From Pseudomonadota bacterium (GTDB lineage Bacteria > Pseudomonadota > Alphaproteobacteria > Rhodospirillales > Magnetospirillaceae): a stretch of 55,119 nt of DNA. Position 1 is the stretch's first letter. Each line of letters begins with the position of its first letter. This document shows positions 32,681 through 40,105 of the stretch, piece after piece. Below the pieces are notes generated by a model. The model ran no database searches. It was not told the origin of the DNA and worked only from the letters and a program-made list of their open reading frames with translations. The translations under genes and the position numbers were made by a program. The stretch lies in NCBI GenBank assembly GCA_023426365.1, contig JAFAAW010000038.1, positions 1 to 55,119 on the forward strand, in the 5' to 3' direction.

Positions 32681-34282
32681 CTATTGGTCGAACCGGCCGA
32701 AATGGTCGGCCGTCCGCAACGCCAGGGCGGCGATGGTCAGGGTGGGGTTGGCCCAGCCGCCGGTGGGGAAGGTCGAGCTTCCGACCACGTGCAGGTTGGC
32801 GAGGCCATGGACGCGGCCGTGGGCGTCGACCACCCCGCGGGCGGGGTCATCCGCCATGCGGGTGGTCCCCATGTGGTGATAGCCGCCGATGTGCTGGGCA
32901 CTAATGTTCGGATCGCTGCGCCACGGCACGTCGGGGTCGTCGAGCCACCCGGCCTTCACCGCCTTGCCCAATCCGGCCGTGCGGAGGGCCGCGTCGAAGC
33001 ACGCCAGCAGGCAGGCCACGCTGTGCTTGTCCTGTGCTCCCAGCCGCCAGTCGAGCCGGATGCGGCGCAGGCCGACCGCATCCGTGTCGCGGTCGAGCAG
33101 GATGCGGCTGTCCGGGTTGGGCGCCTGTTCGGCGCGCAGGACGATGGCAACCTCTCCGTGGCCGGTGCGCACGGACCACCACGGCCGCAGCGGGAAGACC
33201 AGCCGGTCCAGACGCCGCACGGTGTCCTTCGCCACCCGCCACAGCGCACGGTTGCGGGTGTTCGAATCAAGCTCGTGCTTGAGCTTGCGGAACGTTCCGA
33301 TCACCCATGCCTGCCGCGCCAGTTCGGGCCGGCGCAAGCCCAGCGTGAGGGCGCTGTTGAGCGCGCCCAGGCGTTCCTGCGCGCTTTCCGACAGGCGCAT
33401 CAGGGGGGCGTGGGTGGTGCCGTTCACCATGCGGCGACGGCCAAGCGCGTCCAGCAATCGCATGATCCCCGGCCCGACGATCTTGCCGCCGCGCGCATGG
33501 GGATGCTCCATGAAATAGCGGCCGACCTGGTCGCGGTCGTTGCCGATCCCGTTGGCCGCCACGTCGTTCGACGCCAGCAAAAGCCGCGCGTTCTCGATGC
33601 CGCCAAGGGCAAGCACCACATGCCCGGCCGCCACCGTGGCGCGCCTGCCGTAAACGTCGCGCAGATCGACCCGGCTGATCGACCGGCCGTCGGCGGCAAG
33701 CGCCAGATGGGTGGCGGTGGCATGGATCAGCACCCGGCATTTGGGGTGGTTCAGCAGGTCCCCCAGGCGCGGCGCCGCAAAGCGGTCGGCGGCGGTGTCC
33801 ATGCTCCAGAACCCCAGCGCCAGATCGTTGCCCTCGACCGCGCGGAGCGCCGGATGGCGCTTCTGCCATTCGGCGCGGGCCTGGTCCGGCGCCGCCACCT
33901 GAAACAGGGCGAGCGCTTCGCGGTAATAGGATTGCAGTGCCTCGTGGCCGAACGGCCAGCCGCTATGGGGAACCCAGGACCGCCCCCGGAAGTCGATGGG
34001 GTCCAATTGCGCGCATCGCCCGCCCCAGATGGCGGTGGTGCCGCCCAGCATGCGCAGGTTGACCGAATCAAGGTCGTAATACGGCCATCCCACCACCCGG
34101 CCCTCGGCCAGCGCCTGGACGGGGGCCTCGTAATCCAGGCCGCCGCTTTCCACCAGCAGCACCGGCCAGCCCCGGTCAAGTAGCCGCCGCGCCAGCGTCA
34201 GCCCCGCGGCGCCGGCCCCAAGGATGCACAGGGGCGTCTGGAAATGGGTGGCGTCGTCGAGGGTGCGAAGATCGAGCAGCAT
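32681..34282 (-). CDS. GMC-family FAD-dependent oxidoreductase
   Basis: The 533-residue protein starts with an FAD-binding Rossmann motif (CILGAGAAGLTLARRLL, about 19-35), has LGGTTAIWGGRC and ends with the GMC C-terminal block GGYHHMGTTRM and FPTGGWANPTLTIAALALR. The catalytic His is in the HHMGTT region. GMC enzymes oxidise alcohols, sugars or glucose; the substrate here is unknown. It is divergent from the flippase gene and convergent with the glycine-zipper gene, and could modify a sugar or glycerol head group, but that is speculation. Confidence 0.88.
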   Translation of the reverse strand: MLLDLRTLDDATHFQTPLCILGAGAAGLTLARRLLDRGWPVLLVESGGLDYEAPVQALAEGRVVGWPYYDLDSVNLRMLGGTTAIWGGRCAQLDPIDFRGRSWVPHSGWPFGHEALQSYYREALALFQVAAPDQARAEWQKRHPALRAVEGNDLALGFWSMDTAADRFAAPRLGDLLNHPKCRVLIHATATHLALAADGRSISRVDLRDVYGRRATVAAGHVVLALGGIENARLLLASNDVAANGIGNDRDQVGRYFMEHPHARGGKIVGPGIMRLLDALGRRRMVNGTTHAPLMRLSESAQERLGALNSALTLGLRRPELARQAWVIGTFRKLKHELDSNTRNRALWRVAKDTVRRLDRLVFPLRPWWSVRTGHGEVAIVLRAEQAPNPDSRILLDRDTDAVGLRRIRLDWRLGAQDKHSVACLLACFDAALRTAGLGKAVKAGWLDDPDVPWRSDPNISAQHIGGYHHMGTTRMADDPARGVVDAHGRVHGLANLHVVGSSTFPTGGWANPTLTIAALALRTADHFGRFDQ

Positions 34283-34578
34283 GCAGGCGCCCTGCGGATT
34301 CCCGAGAGAGGCGGACGATAACACGGTGGCCCGTCGCGCCCGGCCGGGCCACTGGTGGTAGGGACAAACGCCCAGGCGGGGTGCCCGCCCGACCGCGCGG
34401 CCACCCGCCGAGGTCAGCGCGTCCCCACCAAACAGGCCAGCTTGCGGGGCTTTGGACGCTCCACATCTGTCACCCATGTCAGAGGTGCACGACCGGGAAC
34501 CCCCATGCCGGTGATCACGAAGGCGATCCGTTCCGCGCCGCCATCCCCGCAGGCGGCCTAGGGCGTGGGCGAAGAAAC
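34283..34578. other. Divergent intergenic region between oxidoreductase and flippase genes
   Basis: About 296 bp without a convincing ORF. It must hold promoters for both genes. No clear promoter pair or palindrome was recognised. Confidence 0.4.
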
Positions 34579-35919
34579 ATGGACAACGCCCCCGCCTATC
34601 GACCGCCCACCGCCGCCGGGGGGATGCGCCGCGTGCTGGCCAACAGCGGATTGCTGATCGGCGGCAAGTCGGTCAGCGGCCTGCTGGGGCTTGGCTATCT
34701 GGCGCTGGCGGTGCGGACCTTGGGGGTGGAAACCTTCGGCAGCCTGATCATCATCCATACCGTGATCGAAACCGCCCAGGCGCTGGTCAAGTTCCAGAGC
34801 TGGCAGCCGATCCTGCACTATGGCACCGCCGCCCTGCATGACGGGCGGCTGGACGATCTGCGCCGGCTGGTGGCTTTCACCGCCCGCCTGGACGCGGGCA
34901 GCGCCGTGGCGGGGGCGGCGGGGGCGGCGGCGACGCTGTGGTTCTTCGGCGCAGGGCTTGGCCTGCCGGCCGAGGTGCTGCCGGCCGCCACGCTTTACGC
35001 CGGCTCCCTGCTGTTCATGATCACCTCGACCCCGGCGGGTTTGCTGCGCCTGTTCGACCGCTTCAATCTGGCGGTGCTGGAAGACAACGTGGAGGCGGCG
35101 GTCAGGCTGCTGGGCGGCGTGGCGCTGTACCTGACCGGCGGCGGGCTGGGCGCCTTTCTGGTGCTGTGGGCGGTGTCGGCGGCGGCCGGGGCCTTGACCA
35201 GCGTCGGTCTGGCCTGGCGCGAGGCGCGGCGCTGCGGCCTCGGGTGGCGGCGCTCCGACAAGCGGCCGCTGACCGACGGGTTCGACGGCATCTGGCGTTT
35301 CGTCCTCAGTACCAACGCCAATTCCTCGCTGGCGCTTCTGACCAACCAACTGGCGACGCTGACGGTGGGGATGCTGATCGGGCCGGCCCAGGCGGCGTTG
35401 TTCCGCATCGCCCGCCAAGTGGCCGAGGCGGTGTCCAAGCCCGTCAAGCTGATGGCGACGGCCATCTATCCCGAGTTCGCCCGCCTCGTCGCCCGCGACC
35501 TGATGGACGCCATGCGGGACTTCCTGTGGCGGGCGGTGCGGCTGTCGGCGGTGGGGGCGGGCATCTGCGCCCTGGCTCTCTATCTGGCCGGCCCATGGCT
35601 GCTGGCCCTGATCGGGGGCGCGCAGGTGGAGCCGGCGTTTCCCGCCATGCTGCTGTTGGGGGCGGCGGCGCAGATCGGCGTCGGCACCTTCGCCCTCGAG
35701 CCGGCGCTGATTTCCATCGGGCGGGCGGCGCTGGCGTTGCGCATCCGCCTGATCGCCGCCGTGCTCTACCTTCCGGCCCTGGTGGTCCTGGTGTCCATGG
35801 CCGGCATCAAGGGGGCGGGCATCGCCGCCGTCGGCGCCGCCGCCGCCATCGCCCTCATGCAGTCGTTGTCGGTGCTGGCGTGCTTTCGCACGCCTCCGCC
35901 CCCTGGCATTGGAGATTGA
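34579..35919 (+). CDS. Polysaccharide/lipid flippase (Wzx-like, MOP superfamily)
   Basis: The 446-residue integral membrane protein has about 12 hydrophobic segments and the N-terminal pattern ANSGLLIGGKSVSGLLGLGY of Wzx/RfbX flippases. Internal landmarks are FGSLIIIHTVIETAQALVKF and QWQ-like WQPILHYGTAAL. The family moves lipid-linked glycans across the inner membrane. It is 1 bp from the CDP-alcohol phosphatidyltransferase gene, so the two are surely cotranscribed. A cargo related to a modified lipid is plausible. Confidence 0.85.
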   Translation: MDNAPAYRPPTAAGGMRRVLANSGLLIGGKSVSGLLGLGYLALAVRTLGVETFGSLIIIHTVIETAQALVKFQSWQPILHYGTAALHDGRLDDLRRLVAFTARLDAGSAVAGAAGAAATLWFFGAGLGLPAEVLPAATLYAGSLLFMITSTPAGLLRLFDRFNLAVLEDNVEAAVRLLGGVALYLTGGGLGAFLVLWAVSAAAGALTSVGLAWREARRCGLGWRRSDKRPLTDGFDGIWRFVLSTNANSSLALLTNQLATLTVGMLIGPAQAALFRIARQVAEAVSKPVKLMATAIYPEFARLVARDLMDAMRDFLWRAVRLSAVGAGICALALYLAGPWLLALIGGAQVEPAFPAMLLLGAAAQIGVGTFALEPALISIGRAALALRIRLIAAVLYLPALVVLVSMAGIKGAGIAAVGAAAAIALMQSLSVLACFRTPPPPGIGD

Positions 35920-35920
35920 A

Positions 35921-37132
35921 ATGTCCCTGGCCTTCGGACCCAGCATTCTCAAACAGGCCGCGTCGCGGGCACGGCCGCCCAGGGCGGAGGCGCCGCCCTC
36001 CGGCCTGGTGGTGGGCGATTGCACGGTGACGCTGTGGGGGCTGAGCGGCGCCGAGCGGGCGCGCCGGACCCTGGCGAAGGCCGGCGCCCGCGTGAGCACC
36101 AGCGAACGGGCGGCGGCCGAGGCGCCGTCCTGCCTGATGATGCGCGCCGACTGGGTGGTCGATCCGGCCCTGATAGGCCTGCTGGCGAAGGAGGTGGGAA
36201 CCGTTCTGGCCGTGCGGGTGCAGGGGAGGGCGGTGGCGCTGGCGGCCCATGTCGCCGCCGCCGATATCGCCGCCACCGCGCAAAGCCTGGGTGCCCCGGC
36301 GGCGGCGCCGCAGCCCTGGCCGGACCATTTGCGGGTGATCGAGCACGATCCGGCGGCGCCGTTCCTTTATCTCGCCCTGCTGCGCAAGCGCCTCAAGCCG
36401 GTGGTGATGAGGCTTGCCGAGGACAGTGTGGCGGCGGCCGAGCGGGCCACTTTCGCCGGCGCCTACAAGGGCGTCACCGACGTGGTCACCAAATATGTGT
36501 GGCCGGTCCCTGCGCGGTGGGCGACCCGCTGGTGCGCGCGGCAAGGGCTGACGCCCAACGCCGTCACCCTGGCCAGTCTGGTGCTGGTCTTCGTCGCCAT
36601 GGGGCTGTTCGCGCAAGGCCACTTCCTGGCCGGACTGGTGGCCGCGTGGATCATGACCTTCCTGGACACGGTGGACGGCAAGCTGGCGCGGGTGACGCTG
36701 ACCTCGACCCGGTTCGGCAACGCGTTCGACCACGGCATCGACCTGATCCATCCGCCGTTCTGGTGGCTGGCCTGGCATTGGGGGTGCGTGGGGGCGGGCG
36801 TGACCTATCCCGATCCCGACCTGACCGTGGCGGTGACCTGTGGCGGCTATGTGGTGCTGCGCCTGCAGGAGGGCGCCTTCGTGCTGCGCCACGGCTTCCA
36901 GGTGCATGTCTGGCGGCGTTTCGACAGCCTGTTCCGGCTGGTGGTGGCGCGGCGCAATCCCAACCTGATCGTGCTAACCGCCTTCGCCCTGGCCGGCCAG
37001 CCGGGCTGGGGGCTGGTGGTGGTGGCGGTCTGGACCGTCCTGTCCATCGCCGTGCATGGGGTGCAGATCGCCCAGGCCGAGCTTTCGGTGCGGCGCGGCG
37101 GGGCGCTGGTCTCGTGGCTGGCGGGACCATGA
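35921..37132 (+). CDS. CDP-alcohol phosphatidyltransferase with N-terminal extra domain
   Basis: The 403-residue protein has the complete signature D-x2-DG-x2-AR-x8-G-x3-D-x3-D: Asp249, Asp252, Gly253, Ala256, Arg257, Gly266, Asp270 and Asp274. Such enzymes transfer a phosphoalcohol from a CDP-linked donor to an acceptor alcohol. Residues 1-180 form an extra domain (GLVVGDCTVTLWGLSGAERA, LMMRADWVV) that looks like a degenerate nucleotidyltransferase region, as in fused inositol-phosphate cytidylyltransferase/DIPP synthases. The ATG at 35921 has a good TTGGAGATTGAA site; it lies 1 bp after the flippase stop. Confidence 0.9.
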   Translation: MSLAFGPSILKQAASRARPPRAEAPPSGLVVGDCTVTLWGLSGAERARRTLAKAGARVSTSERAAAEAPSCLMMRADWVVDPALIGLLAKEVGTVLAVRVQGRAVALAAHVAAADIAATAQSLGAPAAAPQPWPDHLRVIEHDPAAPFLYLALLRKRLKPVVMRLAEDSVAAAERATFAGAYKGVTDVVTKYVWPVPARWATRWCARQGLTPNAVTLASLVLVFVAMGLFAQGHFLAGLVAAWIMTFLDTVDGKLARVTLTSTRFGNAFDHGIDLIHPPFWWLAWHWGCVGAGVTYPDPDLTVAVTCGGYVVLRLQEGAFVLRHGFQVHVWRRFDSLFRLVVARRNPNLIVLTAFALAGQPGWGLVVVAVWTVLSIAVHGVQIAQAELSVRRGGALVSWLAGP

Positions 37133-37289
37133 TTTGGTGTTCGGCCCTTCCGCTGCCATGATGGCGCACGACCTGATCGCGGTGGCGCGTGACATCGGCC
37201 TCGCCCGGCCCCACATGCCGGATCAGCGGGGTGCCGGAGACATCCCGGCCCAGTCCCCGTCGCCGATCCCGTCGCACAAGGGAGACACC

Positions 37290-38345
37290 ATGACGATCAA
37301 AGCCTATGGCGCCACCGCCGCCGACAAGAAGCTGGAACCCATGACCATCGAACGCCGCCAGCCCGGCCCGAACGATGTGCAAATCGAGATCGCCTATTGC
37401 GGCATCTGCCATTCCGACCTGCACACCGTGCGCTCGGAATGGCCGGGCACGCTGTACCCCTGCGTCCCGGGCCACGAGATCGTCGGCCATGTCAGCGCGG
37501 TGGGCGCCGAGGTGAGCCGGTTCAAGGTGGGCGACATCGTCGGCGTCGGCTGTCTGGTGGAGTCCTGCCGCCAATGCCCGTCCTGCGCCGAGGGGCTGGA
37601 GCAGTTCTGCGAGAACGGCTGGACCGCCACCTACAATTCGCCCACCAAGGACAAGCCGGGCCATACCCTGGGCGGCTATTCCCAGCGCATCGTGGTCAGC
37701 GACCGCTTCGTGCTGAAGATCAACCACCCCAAGGAGCAACTGGCGGCGGTGGCGCCGCTGCTGTGCGCGGGCATCACCACCTATTCGCCGCTGCGCCACT
37801 GGCAGGCCGGGCCGGGCAAGAAGGTGGGCATCGTCGGCATCGGCGGCCTGGGCCACATGGGCATCAAGCTGGCCCACGCCATGGGCGCCCACACCGTGGC
37901 CTTCACCACGTCCCAGTCGAAGCGCGAGGATGCGCTGAAGCTGGGCGCGGACGAGGTGGTGATCTCGAAGGATGCCGACGACATGGCCAAGCATGCCGGC
38001 AGCTTCCACTTCATCCTCGACACGGTCGGCGCCAGCCACCGGCTGGACGATTACATCGCCCTGCTCAGGCGCGACGGCACCTTGTGTCTGGTCGGCGCGC
38101 CCGAGCACACCCACCCCGCACCCCAGGTGTTCCCGCTGATCTTCGGCCGCAAATCCATTGCCGGCTCGCTGATCGGCGGTCTGCCGGAAACCCAGGAAAT
38201 GCTGGATTTCTGCGCCCAGCACGGCATCGTCGCCGATATCGAGATGATCCGCGCCGGGCAGATCGACGACGCCTATGACCGTATGCTGAAAAGCGACGTT
38301 AAGTACCGCTTCGTCATGGACATCGCCACGGTGGGCGCGTTCTGA
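37290..38345 (+). CDS. Zinc-dependent alcohol dehydrogenase, cinnamyl-alcohol-dehydrogenase family
   Basis: The 351-residue medium-chain dehydrogenase has YCGICHSDLH (Cys37 and Cys40), GHE (62-63), four structural cysteines (93, 96, 99, 107) and the Rossmann pattern GIGGLGHMGIKLA. It belongs to the NADP-dependent CAD/YahK-like aldehyde reductases, which reduce many aldehydes. AAGGGAGACACC precedes the ATG at 37290. A 157-bp gap separates it from the previous operon. A structured 3' region follows. Confidence 0.92.
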   Translation: MTIKAYGATAADKKLEPMTIERRQPGPNDVQIEIAYCGICHSDLHTVRSEWPGTLYPCVPGHEIVGHVSAVGAEVSRFKVGDIVGVGCLVESCRQCPSCAEGLEQFCENGWTATYNSPTKDKPGHTLGGYSQRIVVSDRFVLKINHPKEQLAAVAPLLCAGITTYSPLRHWQAGPGKKVGIVGIGGLGHMGIKLAHAMGAHTVAFTTSQSKREDALKLGADEVVISKDADDMAKHAGSFHFILDTVGASHRLDDYIALLRRDGTLCLVGAPEHTHPAPQVFPLIFGRKSIAGSLIGGLPETQEMLDFCAQHGIVADIEMIRAGQIDDAYDRMLKSDVKYRFVMDIATVGAF

Positions 38346-38371
38346 GCGTTGCGCTAACCGCCTGGAAACAT

Positions 38372-38441
38372 CCGGCCGCTAAGGTGGCCGGCGAGGGCAA
38401 CCCTCGAACGCCAGACTTGCCCCGCACCAGGTGGTGCGGGG
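38372..38441 (+). other. Three consecutive hairpins after the alcohol dehydrogenase gene
   Basis: Three perfect stems follow each other: CCGGCC/GGCCGG (38372-38391), CGAGGG/CCCTCG (38392-38406) and CCCCGCACC/GGTGCGGGG (38420-38441). The last is a terminator. The arrangement could be a small RNA or a structured 3' untranslated region. There is no ORF. Confidence 0.5.
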
Positions 38442-38449
38442 CCTCTTTC
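38420..38449 (+). terminator. Rho-independent terminator
   Basis: CCCCGCACC (38420-38428) and GGTGCGGGG (38433-38441) form a perfect 9-bp stem with loop AGGT, followed by CCTCTTTCG. It ends the alcohol dehydrogenase transcript, or a small RNA. Confidence 0.82.
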
Positions 38450-38451
38450 GT

Positions 38452-39600
38452 CTATTGACCGTCCAGCGCCTGGGCGAGGTCGGCGTACAGGTCCGTGGTC
38501 GCCTCCAGCCCCACCGACAGGCGCAACAGGTCGCGCGGCACCGGCGAGCCGGGGCCTTCGATGCTGGCGCGGTGCTCGATCAGGCTTTCCACGCCACCCA
38601 GCGAGGTGGCGCGCTTCCACAGCCGCACGCGGGCGGCGACCGCAATGGCGGCTTCCTCGCCCCCCCGGACCCGCACCGACAGCATGCCGCCGAAGCCGCC
38701 CTGCATCTGCCGCGCCGCCAGCCCATGGCCGGGGAACGAGGGCAGGCCGGGATACAGCACGTCGGCCACGCCCGGATGGGCTGACAGGCTTTCGGCAAGG
38801 GCAAGCGCCGACTCCGACTGCCAGCGCACGCGGGCGAACAGGGTGCGCAGGCCCCGTTGCAGCAGCCATGCCTCGAACGGCCCCAGGATGCCGCCGCTTT
38901 GCACCTGCACCATCTTGACCCGGCCCCAAAAGGTATCCTCGGCGGCGCAGGTGAGCGTGCCGGCCACCACGTCGGAATGGCCGTTCAGGTATTTGGTGGC
39001 CGAATGCATGACGATGTCGGCACCCAGCGAGAGCGGCCGGGTCAGCGCCGGGGTGGCGACGGTGGAATCCACCGCCAGCCGTGCGCCGACGCCGTGGGCC
39101 AGTTGGGCGATGGCGGCGATGTCGGACACCGACCACAGCGGGTTGGCCGGGCTTTCCAGCCACACCAGCTTGGTCTTGCCGGGCCGCAGCGCGGCCCGCA
39201 CCGCCTCCAGGTCGGCGGTGTCCACCGTCTCGACCTCAAGGCCCCAGCGGGTGGCGAACCCCAGCAGCCAGGCGCGCAACGCCCAGTACATGACGCGCGG
39301 CACCACCACGTGGTCGCCGGGTTCCAGCGCCAGGAAGACGGCGTTGGCCGCCGCCATGCCCGAGGCGAACAGCAGCGTGTGGGCGCCGCCTTCCAACGCC
39401 GTCAGGGTGTCGGCGGCGGCGTCGTAGGTGGGGTTGTCGGCGCGGGAGTAGCACCGGCCCCGGCTGTAGCCCAGGTCGGCGTCGCGTTCATAGGTCGTGG
39501 AGGGATGAAGCGGCGGGATGATCGCCCCCGTCGCTTCGTCCACGCGGCCCAAAGCATGGGCGGCCAGGGTTTCCGGCCGCAAGCCTTGGTTTTCAGCCAT
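38452..39600 (-). CDS. Cys/Met metabolism PLP-dependent enzyme (cystathionine gamma-synthase/lyase family)
   Basis: The 382-residue enzyme has the trans-sulfuration fold: PLHPSTTYERD, YSRADNPTYDAAADTLTALE, LLFASGMAAANAVF and the Schiff-base lysine in HSATKYLNGHSD. The family covers cystathionine gamma-synthase, beta- and gamma-lyases and O-acetylhomoserine sulfhydrylases, and assignment among them is unsafe without a tree. The start ATG at 39600 overlaps the osmC gene end by 8 bp, so it is coupled to osmC and acs. Confidence 0.88.
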   Translation of the reverse strand: MAENQGLRPETLAAHALGRVDEATGAIIPPLHPSTTYERDADLGYSRGRCYSRADNPTYDAAADTLTALEGGAHTLLFASGMAAANAVFLALEPGDHVVVPRVMYWALRAWLLGFATRWGLEVETVDTADLEAVRAALRPGKTKLVWLESPANPLWSVSDIAAIAQLAHGVGARLAVDSTVATPALTRPLSLGADIVMHSATKYLNGHSDVVAGTLTCAAEDTFWGRVKMVQVQSGGILGPFEAWLLQRGLRTLFARVRWQSESALALAESLSAHPGVADVLYPGLPSFPGHGLAARQMQGGFGGMLSVRVRGGEEAAIAVAARVRLWKRATSLGGVESLIEHRASIEGPGSPVPRDLLRLSVGLEATTDLYADLAQALDGQ

Positions 39601-40105
39601 GGCTCTTGACCGTCAATTGCAGCACCGGCGGCTTGGCCAGGGTCTGGTAGACCACGCAATAGCGCTCGGTCAGCTTGGTCAATTGGTCGATGCGTTCCTG
39701 CGGCTCGCTGGTTTCCAGCGCGAAGGTGACGCGGATGTCGCGGAAGCCCACGGGGGCGTCCTTGGCCACGCCCAGGGTGCCGCGGAAGTCCAGGTCGCCC
39801 TCGGCCGACACGCTGCCGCCCTTGAGGTCGAAGCCGATGGCGGTGGCGACCGCCTTGAGCGTGACGCCGGCGCACGCCACCAGGGCGTCCAGCAGCATGT
39901 TGCCCGAACAGGCGAAAGCGCCGGTGCCGCCGGTGGCCGGGTGCAGGCCGGCCTCGACCAGCGCCTTGCCGGTCTCGACGCGACAGACCACGTTGTCGGC
40001 ATCCAGCTCGCCGGTGGAGGAGAGCGTGATGACCGCCTTGTCCGGATCGGTCTTGTAGGAATCCTTGAGCGGCGCCTGGATGCTGCGCAATTCGTCGGCG
40101 TTCAT
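39593..40105 (-). CDS. OsmC-family protein
   Basis: The 170-residue protein has the OsmC/Ohr-type fold, with GGTGAFACSGNMLLDALVAC (a conserved cysteine in each half-loop) and LTERYCVVYQTLA. OsmC proteins reduce organic hydroperoxides. Here the operon position between acs and a PLP enzyme may link it to thiol or sulfur chemistry. The start overlaps the acs stop (ATGA). It has no signal peptide, so it is cytosolic. Confidence 0.87.
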   Translation of the reverse strand: MNADELRSIQAPLKDSYKTDPDKAVITLSSTGELDADNVVCRVETGKALVEAGLHPATGGTGAFACSGNMLLDALVACAGVTLKAVATAIGFDLKGGSVSAEGDLDFRGTLGVAKDAPVGFRDIRVTFALETSEPQERIDQLTKLTERYCVVYQTLAKPPVLQLTVKSHG

